Assembly (NCBI GenBank): GCA_024653575.1
Contig: JANLIJ010000161.1
Location: forward strand, 1-38,398
Reading direction: 5' to 3'
From: Candidatus Kaiserbacteria bacterium
GTDB lineage: Bacteria > Patescibacteriota > Minisyncoccia > Phycocordibacterales > UBA918
Length of the DNA: 38,398 nucleotides
In this document: one piece after another, positions 12,001-17,799 of the stretch
Layout: each line of letters starts with the position of its first letter
Position numbering within the stretch: the stretch's first letter is position 1
Made by a program: the position numbers and the translations under genes
Notes under the pieces: generated by a model
What the model saw: only the letters and a program-made list of their open reading frames with translations
The model's database searches: none
Told to the model about the DNA's origin: nothing

Positions 12001-14159
12001 CAGATGCGGTTGTTAAATTGACGGTGACCTATGATGCTGATATGCAGGCTGACTTTGATGACGTGCGCTTCACGAGCAGTGATGGTGTAACACCACTTAA
12101 TCACTTTACTGAAACATATAGCGCAAGTTCACAGGCGACCGTCTGGGTGAAGGTACCAACGCTTGCCACATCGACTGATACTGAGGTCTATATGTACTAC
12201 GGCAACGGTGCAGTGAGTGACGGAAGTGCGACGAGTACGTTTGCATATATAGATACGTTTGAGGATGGAGGAATTGCAGAATATTCGGGTGACACGAGTA
12301 TCTTCGCTGTTGATGGAACATACGCGTATGAGAGAACCAATGGCCTCGATGCCACTGGAAACGAGAGTGCGAAGGCAACTGACGGTATATATAGAAATGA
12401 TGTGACGGTCTCACAGGGACAAACAATTCGCTACATGCAGTACATCAGCACCACCGCGGGGTCAGGAGATGAGACCTGTACGCTCTTTGGTGTGCAGTCA
12501 CCAGGAAGTAATAATTTAAACTATGCGGTATGTCTTGAGCTCTTCGGTACTGACCGTGTATCACTCGCAAAGGACGTTGATTACAATGACACATCGGGTA
12601 CGATTCTCGCATCGACGACGATAACGTATGCAACAGGATGGCATGAGGTTGAAATTGATTGGGCGACAGACGATTCCATTGGGGTGACCGTTTCAAGAAA
12701 TGGCACTGTCGTTGCGACAACGTCAGCGACCGATGCGTCATATACACAGGGAGGAGTTGGGTTTACATTCTGGTTCCAAAACGGAGGATGGGATATATAT
12801 TCGAGTCGTACACTTACAGCGACAACGCCAACGACAACCTTTGGGTTTGAACAGGTACCTGGTGGAGCGACATGGCTTGCGCCACTCAATACTACTGCAA
12901 CGGGTGTTGATGTCGGTGACAGTGCGCGTATCCGTTTCCTTGTTGAGAATACAGGCCTGACCGTCGCAAATCAAAATTATGAAATTGAGTTTGCGCCGAA
13001 GGGAGCTTCGCCGAGCTGTGAAGCAGTAAATTATGCGACATATGTCGAAGTACCGAACATCGCAAGCTGCGGCACGAGTGATATCTGTATGGTGTCATCC
13101 TCACAGTTTACAAATCTTGCATCGACAACAGATGTTCTGGGCGGTGCCGGCACATTCACCTACGGCCAAATTGTTGAGGATGCAAGTAACAATACGAGCA
13201 ACATCACACTTAACGATGATGAATATACGGAACTTGAGTATGTGATAACGCCTACCGTAAATGTTACTGATTCAAACTACTGTTTCAGAGTTTCAAATGA
13301 GGGGATTGACCTCGACTCATATGCTCAGGTTGCTGAGCTCGGTCTCCGATTTACACCAAATATTACCTCGCTTGTCTTTAATGACAGCAATGACATCACA
13401 CTTTTGCCAGGTACCACGACGCGCGTGTATGCGACGGGCACCGTTACTGATTTGAATGGGTACACCGATCTCGGGGCTGCAACGACTACGTTCTATCAGA
13501 ACGGTCCTGAAAATGGTGTTGGGTATGGTTGCTCGATCGATAACAACAACTGCTATCGTATGACGACGACGGGAGGTAGTTGCAGTTACACCAATTGTGG
13601 TGGTGATTCATGTGATATCGCGTGTTATGCGGACGTTTACTACCACGCGAATCCGACCGATATATTTTCGCCGGATGATGGTGATGCATGGACTGCGTAT
13701 CTTGAGGTGACTGATTTGGGTGGTGCGGTAGCAACAAATACTTCGTATTCACCTGACCTCATCACGCTTCGTGCCATCTCGATGGATAGTAGTATTGACT
13801 ACGGAGCCCTCGCAGTAAATTCTGATACAGGGGCATACAATGCAACAACGACACTTGAAAATATTGGTAATGGTAACCTCGATATTTCAATTGAAGGAAC
13901 AGATCTCACTGATGGAGGGTCATCCGCTATACCAGTGACACAGCAACACTTTGCGACATCGACATTTAGTTATAGTTCATGTGTCTATTGTAGTTCACTG
14001 GGAACTACATCAATTAACTACAAAATTGATTTGGCAAAACCTGCCTCAACAACACCATCGGTTACTGACGATATTTTCTGGGGTATTGCAATTCCATTTG
14101 GAGTCGCAGGTACACCGCATACAGGTACAAATATTTTCTACGCAATTGGAGATATATAA
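3..14159 (+). CDS. Giant modular surface protein, 5'-truncated by the window (FN3-like repeats, WDG beta-propeller, three beta-helix mega-modules, LamG-like and DUF2341-like domains, conserved C-terminal beta domain)
   Basis: The frame of the 294..14159 ORF is open upstream to position 3 (FDITQSPLDITGVSTTTYNNLCLRATLS...YLIQADYRWYANSTSTTPTDPWPVG), so 294 is only an internal Met. Repeats and motifs read from the translation. TAA stop at 14157-14159. Confidence 0.93.
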   Translation, partial: FDITQSPLDITGVSTTTYNNLCLRATLSTTNSSIPSLDDWTLSWEREPYLIQADYRWYANSTSTTPTDPWPVGAVDVDEDEAIITASPGLGSVLRLRMSIHDENVALSTSTSAFKLQYASSTDCTVATWSDVGAIGSSSPEWRGYNNAGISDGVTLSSLLLSTTTVLGTYEEANSSALNPNIVGVGNDVEFDWVLEHNGLAGTQYCFRAVTSDGVELNEYTNYPTLTTNASPNQPTLSTLFDNEKTATVTPNFQFSASDPEGEDLSYQIQIDNDYAFDSTVADRNTVDDGTMFENLATPADKDPFNTGETIEFRLSSALTNGVTYYWRVRSKDPNGSGAWGSWSQIRSFTIDTGLTASAWFQTTDEQFDTDSLEDTETSVAESVSLSGGFTTGTTTGTEVRFDWGTSGNAWDSFTFTDVEASSDLKYRIQYYENEVWADIPDTDLPGNSTGFDTSPVNLLGLDTATYNTIRVVAVFTDAGASPVLQEWTIYWGYKILPPDINMLFPNERQATTTPVLEFFTSDPQGDTLVYQVQWSTTYNFTASTTRTSSSSSGFANITTPADTSPFNSGELIQYTIQPGDALTDNVTYWWRVRAVDPLGSNNYSAFTDPQSFTVSSTTNVSTWFQTTSEQFLTDSLSGITTLAQSATVATTAIESLVGYAEGTAPEPRYRLWDGTVWGSELQALSVGSAITWLSTKPGETREEYLLGTLGTDGDVNIQVYQNGSWGNLQEITTGVPNTTARGFDIAYENVSGDAMVVSCDGDADPVYYIWDGAWTLGGTINLNSSNNCTWIRLMSDPVSDEIILMARDSSGLYYELFVWSGSSWGNSTTLGSMNEVVHEGVTGSYEESGAQAVVVASNGINASFVWKAWDGAVWSATTTVALGDDFESGALVSDVGSDNMALCYVDEDNDIGAVRWTGAGFVATVELETAWAAGSTVKNDRPVDCLFEVGGARDGYIMVAYSDTTNVRYRVWDGAVWVAEASVSTIQDSARVQLRRTFANLPQLVAYDMTNDRYDYSSWNGATWSVFQSLETNGVSGAYPYKEPFMIAPRNPGSTGTIVGNPGIAFYDGAGPYWQELNWTDSEPSGSTILYQVEYYDGVSWELVPDSLIPNNSVGTSTGPISLINVLPVSTYNMIRPVANLSCNLGTCPTLSDWTLTWSAGITVSGTAQQYDQSANLTSGTVAVAINGALQVGRTGTISGGTWSIANVNAAPGDVITVFISGVADTNEAVAKARYDGVGDMSGLRLYERHVTIGSNDATSTPFTNTDLGLYDYSNNEDLFFNATGTALSTCVESGCADAELYIMASTTYAPSGSLTLHDIENNGTLIAQGNTLTVSGSWDNNGTTTMGTSTVIFTATSTTETIDGTGSITNAFYNVTFGNGATTATWTPLSTLDIDNNLTVSNGTLSRDGVQITVGGNLTTGASGFWSGSATTTFDGTGTKNWSDSNAILQNVGNVHVDGTSKTIQLTGNVKAQSVTIGADDILDVSTGNFDITVLTDWINNNTFVPRAGEVIFGATTTNRIITAGGDAFYDLTFNGVGGSWSFTEADLSVTNDFRVSTGTVTMPTGTTTLSGSWNSVGGTFAHNNSTLLMTSGGVETISASGTPFTNNFYTLVFNGLGSWSFLDTSATTSNDFRIQQGTVVLPQTTLSVSGNFMNTGGTFTHNSGTVAFTGTGARVIDTNASFNNVLFGGSGSWSFFDTSVTVLGSFVATNGTVTLPSSTLTLGGSLVNTAVINHNSGTVLFNSSDTGETINLGNSPLYNAIFNSTGGGWTITAPATTTNNFSLSTTSTFTLASGQTLAVLGTFTNNVSNASTTWAGSTLSLEAGNYSINSKTNLGDTYDTLRVKASTDIKMWNSSASLYVVDGTGSLYSQDHAGVDGVLYIFGAYERISGNEYWSYATDFDGTALGGGSRQVDVRFAGGASASFTDATLQILGTAVSTTTVDRQSGGLFGIVLSNSTLNAQYYDIRHQNELGLRLLNGTTITSLANGHFTVDAIGGSAITASSSTIDLNPGLQIYNVQFDTAVGALSDLTTGDGENTFIFFDDFNDGSINTSKWTKDVELGSITETGGYLRAGGGIASGNYGHVSLGSEVGYASFLDNSVVWRARNSTNGIGELVFRGDYGTNRGYKARFDQRVGTNGNAFLETPYSGWTISNGTGTCTSDSLEPVADQWYRYEVTASSTNFIMYRDGASMRNCTDNTFALAGEIALQNHYGSYTDYDWVGVRPFVTPAPTSTSWGVEETVRTGLYRESHVVTGSIIGAQTDYVLPITVNYGAGTDAGSTMYCDSLCNTNFSDVRFTNQDGSPLSYWRDESFATSSTATFWVKFDSIPASPATTSIYAYYGDVSGYNVTQSDGAPTSYWWFRSSLGDIDGESYDNDTGNPGSIRWDDSALTINVSGTVYSDDGVTPMSGPTCNDSTQNIRIVVEGGSSYTGDCASADGTFSIPGVVIVGDPVVTAYLDTNGGAKGTTVTRTPTADITDLDIHQNRVITRHEDTAPLNILNMAVYDFDNDSDIRFTAATGTLTVLSGSELHIASTTTFAPVGDITINANASGTASDGSLHLARNAILTGYATSTYTIGGSFTMDEGAVFSPASTTVVMNATTTGKTITTTASQEISFSTLEFNGAGGGWNINGDVRAYENMLVTQGTVSGTADVTVVNGSLIGDGVLSMGGGTTTINSSNTLGGATAWTFANLVLGNASLVGTTTPSSNATTTILGKLTISTAHFLHAGGSLWNFAGTGNVFTENGTFIEGTSTVRYSGTGATNILSTTYHNLDLKAQGGSPTYTAVGLGIVVSNNAVIGNGTTVTFDTSDPALDVNGNLSIETGGTFIGSGSASTTIAGDWDNNGTFTASGGTIVFDGASASNIYAGNSSFSNVRFNGIGTFTVAEHATATVSLMLRNAGSFTLSSGQTLAVDGTFTNEIGGAGTTWTGSTLSLYGGGNYAINASTTSDIYNVLNVRTNTQIRMWNSSASTYDVHTSGSLYSQDHANVTGDLYIFGAYTKSAGTDYWSHATDFDGSILGSPRNVDVYVAGGGSILYTGGGLSVVGDASASTTIQNQGSGTYTFRIGGNASTTWSYYQISNTDSSGLVFSGTPTVVTLSHGDFDVTQNSGTALTVGGTVMTQNPARTFTNNSFATSTGVGPAYNVTATGTTVSSWRFTNHTGTIDGEAFDVDPTGDPGYVVWDDSAANITVSGIVYSDEGTTPMGASVCDGGTQSIHLRVGGLTSYTGSCNGSGAYSISGVLYSPGDSLIVYIDGETEKAATVTEDPISSIGNMDLYENRVIVRHEGTDPLSIVDMSLWDSSDDADIPFTAVDGSPDTLTVPANRKLIVWGSKEFEPNGNVTVSGGGGGSAYDGTLELYSSAIFDATGSETHTIGGSLIAGVGASIDDETSTFTFTTTGGARTIDTNEYSFYNAVFNGSGSWTITNTALDVGNDLTITQGAVTLPSGTTTITGTLSVTSGSFNANGGNMLFNSATAETITASTSAFNTLTINGAGSFALQGTHATATSRVRIENGTFTSVSGTFTVGENFINDGTFAHNSGTLRMTSAGTAVLTASSSDLGSVIFSGGGAYSFTDEDVALLGSLTIQSGAVAMASGTMSIGGSFVNSGGTFTHATGTVLFNSSDVGETINSGVSTFNSVSFASASGGWTITNNATTTGNFSLVSATSFAVSSSTRLAVQGVFTNLVGGGATTWTGSTLAINSGVSYTINTKTSGGDTYNTVLISSSTALRAWDSAGSIAVMDANSSFYSQDHAGVSGSLYIFGNYVRRTGADYWSYATDFDGTALGGSSRQAFVYMANGATTTLTGGSLDIVGTAGFDTTINNQGSGTYGVNIMGGTLNAQYYSFTNMGAEGLTLSGTTTITSLTEGNFTLAQNGGSLITLSSTTLNHNAGLVVTGASFATTSAITGYNINLVGTTPSAWTFVSHTGNLSGEAFDNDGGDDCGSLRWSNSTCLLTQQSGYRWRNDDGGEGVPNSEWFDLDWGKRKRVTVTNADAIAYTDAVVKLTVTYDADMQADFDDVRFTSSDGVTPLNHFTETYSASSQATVWVKVPTLATSTDTEVYMYYGNGAVSDGSATSTFAYIDTFEDGGIAEYSGDTSIFAVDGTYAYERTNGLDATGNESAKATDGIYRNDVTVSQGQTIRYMQYISTTAGSGDETCTLFGVQSPGSNNLNYAVCLELFGTDRVSLAKDVDYNDTSGTILASTTITYATGWHEVEIDWATDDSIGVTVSRNGTVVATTSATDASYTQGGVGFTFWFQNGGWDIYSSRTLTATTPTTTFGFEQVPGGATWLAPLNTTATGVDVGDSARIRFLVENTGLTVANQNYEIEFAPKGASPSCEAVNYATYVEVPNIASCGTSDICMVSSSQFTNLASTTDVLGGAGTFTYGQIVEDASNNTSNITLNDDEYTELEYVITPTVNVTDSNYCFRVSNEGIDLDSYAQVAELGLRFTPNITSLVFNDSNDITLLPGTTTRVYATGTVTDLNGYTDLGAATTTFYQNGPENGVGYGCSIDNNNCYRMTTTGGSCSYTNCGGDSCDIACYADVYYHANPTDIFSPDDGDAWTAYLEVTDLGGAVATNTSYSPDLITLRAISMDSSIDYGALAVNSDTGAYNATTTLENIGNGNLDISIEGTDLTDGGSSAIPVTQQHFATSTFSYSSCVYCSSLGTTSINYKIDLAKPASTTPSVTDDIFWGIAIPFGVAGTPHTGTNIFYAIGDI
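1978..3120 (+). other. Beta-propeller-like domain in the giant protein with recurring WDG-x-VW motifs
   Basis: YRLWDGTVWG, YYIWDGAWTLG, VWSGSSWG, KAWDGAVWS, YRVWDGAVWV, SSWNGATWS recur along about 380 aa. Confidence 0.6.
3486..11860 (+). repeat. Three giant protein-level repeat modules (A about 3486-7185, B about 7186-9570, C about 9571-11860)
   Basis: Each opens with VSG-x-(V/A)-type Ig-like sequence and L-ENRVI-RHE-like sequence, continues as T/S/G-rich beta-helix repeats, then (L/F)YSQDHA-V-G-LYIFG-Y...YW(S)(Y/H)ATDFDG, and closes with W-F...G-(I/L)-GE(A/S)(F/Y)D. Confidence 0.8.
6084..7043 (+). other. LamG-like plus DUF2341-like domain pair inserted in module A
   Basis: FFDDFNDGSINTSKW...YRYEVTASSTNFIMYRDG...FSDVRFTNQDGSPLSYWRDE...ATFWVKFDSIPA...SIYAYYGD lies exactly where modules B and C are continuous. 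Confidence 0.65.
11930..12850 (+). other. Second DUF2341-like domain followed by a LamG-like region
   Basis: WFDLDWGKRKRVTVTNADAIAYTDAVVKLTV...FDDVRFTSSDGVTPLNHFTETYSASSQATVWVKVPTLATSTDTEVYMYYGN, then DTFEDGG... Confidence 0.65.
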
Positions 14160-14253
14160 AATCAATCACAAAATGTGGTCAGGTGTGAGATGAGTTTAAA
14201 GTTATCCGATTGAGCTAGTTTCTTATTTCTTATTTCTTATTTACTATAGAGGT

Positions 14254-15753
14254 ATGATTCGTTCGCTTTCCACAGCGATTTTGACGCTCTTTGTGATTGC
14301 ATACTATGTGCAGGTTATGCCTGTCGTGCGTGCAGCTGACACTGTCCCACCTGATATTACGAATGTTCAGATTACGAACGTTGCGGAGGACACTGTTACC
14401 GTGACGTGGGTGACCGATGAGGATGCAGACTCAACCATAAACTATGGACTTCAGGAGGACTATGGAATTGTGCGTATTCCTGAGGCAAACCGTACGGAAC
14501 ACTCAGTGACACTCGATAATCTTGAGCCTGGTCGTACCTACTACTTCCGCGTAGTTTCGTCTGATGAGGATGGTAACCAAGGGATTTCTGCAAACTATAA
14601 GGTGCTCACTGAAGGCAACCCCGAGTCAGGAAGTGATTCAGGAAAGGGAAGTGAGACACAGACAGAGACGAGTCAGACAGTGCAAACACAATCACAGACA
14701 ACGCAAGAAATTGTTGAACAGATTCAGCAAATCCAGTCACCCGAGACACTTCAGGAAATTCTCAATGAGACCGTGAAGGCGATTCAGGGCATTACTGAGG
14801 ACCTTACCATCGTCGGTCCTCCAACCGTTGTTACAGAGACCACAAGCGCAATTGTGAAATGGACAACAGACAGAGCTGCAAGCTCTGAGGTTCGCTTTTC
14901 ATCATCTGATACATACATTCCTGAACAGTATGAATTCTCTCAAGCAAGCACTGATGCCGATACGACTGACCACGAGGTGCGCATCATTGGTCTCGAACCA
15001 TATACCGAGTATCACTTCCAAGTTCGTTCAAAGGACAGTTATGATATTACCGGCACGAGTCGAGATTACACCTTTAGAACGAAAGCATCACTACCCGATA
15101 TAAAGAACTTGCATATATTGAAAGTTGAGGAAAACTCTGCGACGCTTGCGTGGGACACTACCGTCCCCGCGAAGGCGCTCATTGAATATCAAGACCTCAC
15201 AACGGGTGCGCAAAACTCGATTGGGCGACCAACACTTGCCTCGACGCATCAGATGAGAATCTCTGACCTTACACTTGGAACGCGCTACGTTGCCTTTGTT
15301 ATCGCTGAAAATGCAGGAGGGGACAGAGTAAAGAGTAACCCAATCACTTTCGTTACGGTGAAGGATACTGCGCCACCAATCATTAGTAACGTGACCAACG
15401 AATCGACCATTTTCCCTGGTGGTGAGTCTCGTATTCAAACTATTATAGAGTGGCTCACCGACGAGCCTGCACATTGTGCGCTTTCATATCGCGAAGGTAT
15501 ATCAGGAGGTATTGATCCAACAGTCATTGACTCAAAGGACAGTGGTTTTACAGCACAGCACGTTGAGGTGATTGTGGAGTTTGCTCCTGCAACGGTATAC
15601 CAATTTTGGCTCGAATGTGCAGATGATGCGGGGAACTCGGTGAAATCTGAGAACTACGTGCTCTTCACACCAATTCAAGAGAAAAATATTATTGATATCA
15701 TTATTGAGAACTTCGAAAGCACCTTCGGATGGGTTAAGAACGTTGGCGGGTAG
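14254..15753 (+). CDS. Exported protein with several fibronectin type III domains
   Basis: N-terminal hydrophobic signal (MIRSLSTAILTLFVIAYYVQVMPVVRA); repeated PPDITNVQITNV...TVTWVTDEDADSTINYG...SVTLDNLEPGRTYYFRVVSSDEDGN FN3 signatures; T/Q-rich linker. Confidence 0.85.
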   Translation: MIRSLSTAILTLFVIAYYVQVMPVVRAADTVPPDITNVQITNVAEDTVTVTWVTDEDADSTINYGLQEDYGIVRIPEANRTEHSVTLDNLEPGRTYYFRVVSSDEDGNQGISANYKVLTEGNPESGSDSGKGSETQTETSQTVQTQSQTTQEIVEQIQQIQSPETLQEILNETVKAIQGITEDLTIVGPPTVVTETTSAIVKWTTDRAASSEVRFSSSDTYIPEQYEFSQASTDADTTDHEVRIIGLEPYTEYHFQVRSKDSYDITGTSRDYTFRTKASLPDIKNLHILKVEENSATLAWDTTVPAKALIEYQDLTTGAQNSIGRPTLASTHQMRISDLTLGTRYVAFVIAENAGGDRVKSNPITFVTVKDTAPPIISNVTNESTIFPGGESRIQTIIEWLTDEPAHCALSYREGISGGIDPTVIDSKDSGFTAQHVEVIVEFAPATVYQFWLECADDAGNSVKSENYVLFTPIQEKNIIDIIIENFESTFGWVKNVGG

Positions 15754-15770
15754 AATATAGAATAGAAAAT

Positions 15771-15861
15771 ATAGGATATGGAATATAGAATAGAAAAAAT
15801 AAAAAATATAACATATGCAACGCGAAGCGTTGCTATATTCTATATTCCATATTCTCTATCC
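15771..15861. repeat. Imperfect inverted repeat with a GCGAAGC-apex hairpin
   Basis: Core GCAACGC-GAA-GCGTTGC (15817-15833), flanked by ATAGGATATGGAATATAGAATAG on the left and CTATATTCTATATTCCATATTCTCTAT on the right. Confidence 0.75.
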
Positions 15862-15876
15862 TGTATCTAATTTATT

Positions 15877-17199
15877 ATGTCAAAACCACTCATTATATGT
15901 AGGAACCTTGACATCACCTATAATAAGGGGAAGTCGAATGAATTTAAGGCGCTTCAGGGTGTAAACACTGACATTTACGAGGGCGAGTATATTATTCTCT
16001 TTGGACCATCGGGTTGTGGAAAGTCAACACTCATGTACGCCATACAGGGTTCACTTCCACCGGGTGATGGGACATTACTTATACGAGGCGATGATATTTA
16101 CTCATATCCCCCACAGGAGCGCGTCTACTTCCAGAGATATGTCATGGGAATTATTTTTCAGTCATTCAATCTCATTGGCTCCCTCTCGGTGCTCGATAAT
16201 GTTGCGCTTCCCATGATTTTTTGTGATGCAAATAAAGCGACACGCGAACGAAGGGCACAAATGTTGCTCGACAGGTTTGGTGTTGGTCACGTATCCGATA
16301 AGATTCCCTCAATGCTCTCAGGAGGACAGCAACAGCGTGTCTCTGTAGCGCGTTCCATGGTGAACGATCCGCAGATTCTACTCGCTGATGAACCAACAGG
16401 GAACCTCGATAGCACATCGACACAGCAGGTTATGGATAAGATTGACGAAATTAACACCTTTGATCAACGCACCATTATCATGGTCTCACACAATGCAGCT
16501 CACCTCTCATACGCTCATCGTGTGTACTACCTCAAGGATGGATTCATTGTGCGTGAGGTGGTGAATCCTCAGAGAAAGCAAATTAAACCCGTTCGTGAAG
16601 GTGAGACTATTGTAACTGAACTCGAACTGCTTGCGCGTCTTTTTCCCTACGACTCTATAGACACCCTTCGTGTAAAAAGTCTTACCAATTTTTTAACGCA
16701 AGATTATTCATTCAACCAACTTATTCGTATCGAGAAAGCTATCAGCCTTCTTATAAATGGAAAGATTCACAAAAAACTATTTATCGATGCACTGGTGAAA
16801 AAGTATGACGAAGGTGGGGTAGGAATAGAGAGGAAAACAGCAGAGCATATGGCGAGTGCTTCGGTCTCTATCGTGAAGCAGTCAGCAGATATTAAGCGTT
16901 TCAGAAGTGACAATGATTCCGATGCGGCATTCTTTTCGCAACATAAATTCGCTGAACGCGTGCGCGAGTATCTTCTAGAAAATCATCACATTCCACTCAC
17001 AAAAGTAATGGAGGCAAACCTTACTACGATGATTGCTGACAGGCTCTCCGGCGTCACGGGAGATAAAGATTTCCATAGAGAACTCATGGCGCTCACCAAG
17101 GATGGTGGCCTTCACCTCAAAGAAGATCTCGCTGATGATATGGCGCGGTACATGGAGAAACTCATCGCCCTCGGTGTTGATGTGAGCTACAAGGCGTAA
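15877..17199 (+). CDS. ABC transporter ATP-binding protein (MacB/LolD-type) with a C-terminal extension of about 190 aa
   Basis: Walker [10 protein letters not shown], signature [15 protein letters not shown], Walker [14 protein letters not shown]-loop VSHN; extra helical region from about 16612. Confidence 0.93.
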   Translation: MSKPLIICRNLDITYNKGKSNEFKALQGVNTDIYEGEYIILFGPSGCGKSTLMYAIQGSLPPGDGTLLIRGDDIYSYPPQERVYFQRYVMGIIFQSFNLIGSLSVLDNVALPMIFCDANKATRERRAQMLLDRFGVGHVSDKIPSMLSGGQQQRVSVARSMVNDPQILLADEPTGNLDSTSTQQVMDKIDEINTFDQRTIIMVSHNAAHLSYAHRVYYLKDGFIVREVVNPQRKQIKPVREGETIVTELELLARLFPYDSIDTLRVKSLTNFLTQDYSFNQLIRIEKAISLLINGKIHKKLFIDALVKKYDEGGVGIERKTAEHMASASVSIVKQSADIKRFRSDNDSDAAFFSQHKFAERVREYLLENHHIPLTKVMEANLTTMIADRLSGVTGDKDFHRELMALTKDGGLHLKEDLADDMARYMEKLIALGVDVSYKA

Positions 17200-17274
17200 T
17201 AAACATAATTGTTATGGCTTGTGTCCCCATCTCACCGAGATAGTATCTACATACATTGTTATACTACTTGTACT

Positions 17275-17799
17275 ATGTTCCCAACATTTCGTGTGTTCAC
17301 CGAACGTCACCCACGATACGTTACTCTTGTGGGATTTTCTATTTTTGTCTTGGGTATGACACTGTATGGTTTCCAGCAAATATCTGAGCGAACAGTAGTA
17401 AAGGTGCCGCCGATAGTCAATAATGAAAATACGGAAGAATTACAAAAATCTCTTCTTGAACCAATGAGGACAGATTTTGGTGCGAGTGTACCTGATGGTT
17501 TTGTCGCCGATATTCCAGTTGAGGGAGGGGTGATGTTTGAACAGAGCTATAGCCTCGAATACCCAGAACAGAAGCAATTGTCTGTGGTTTTCCCTTCGGC
17601 ACTGAATGTAAAAGAAAACTATATTCTGTATGAGGATTTTCTCAAAGATCAAGGGTGGAATGTTTTAAATAGGTATGAGAGTGATATGGTGTCCTCGCTA
17701 TATGCAACAAAGGAAAATGAAGAAGTTAATGTAACCATTGGTGAACTTGGTGCAGGCATGGCAAAATCACAGGTGAGTATTAGTATTTTGAAAAAATGA
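17275..17799 (+). CDS. Small envelope protein with one N-terminal TM segment
   Basis: ATG at 17275 (ORF track starts 22 codons earlier); MFPTFRVFTERHPRYVTLVGFSIFVLGMTLYGF. Stop overlaps the next start as ATGA. Confidence 0.75.
   Translation: MFPTFRVFTERHPRYVTLVGFSIFVLGMTLYGFQQISERTVVKVPPIVNNENTEELQKSLLEPMRTDFGASVPDGFVADIPVEGGVMFEQSYSLEYPEQKQLSVVFPSALNVKENYILYEDFLKDQGWNVLNRYESDMVSSLYATKENEEVNVTIGELGAGMAKSQVSISILKK

Noticed and set aside
17209-17274. N-terminal extension of the 17209 ORF
   Set aside because: MLWLVSPSHRDSIYIHCYTTCT has no signal character; ATG 17275 directly precedes a typical TM anchor.
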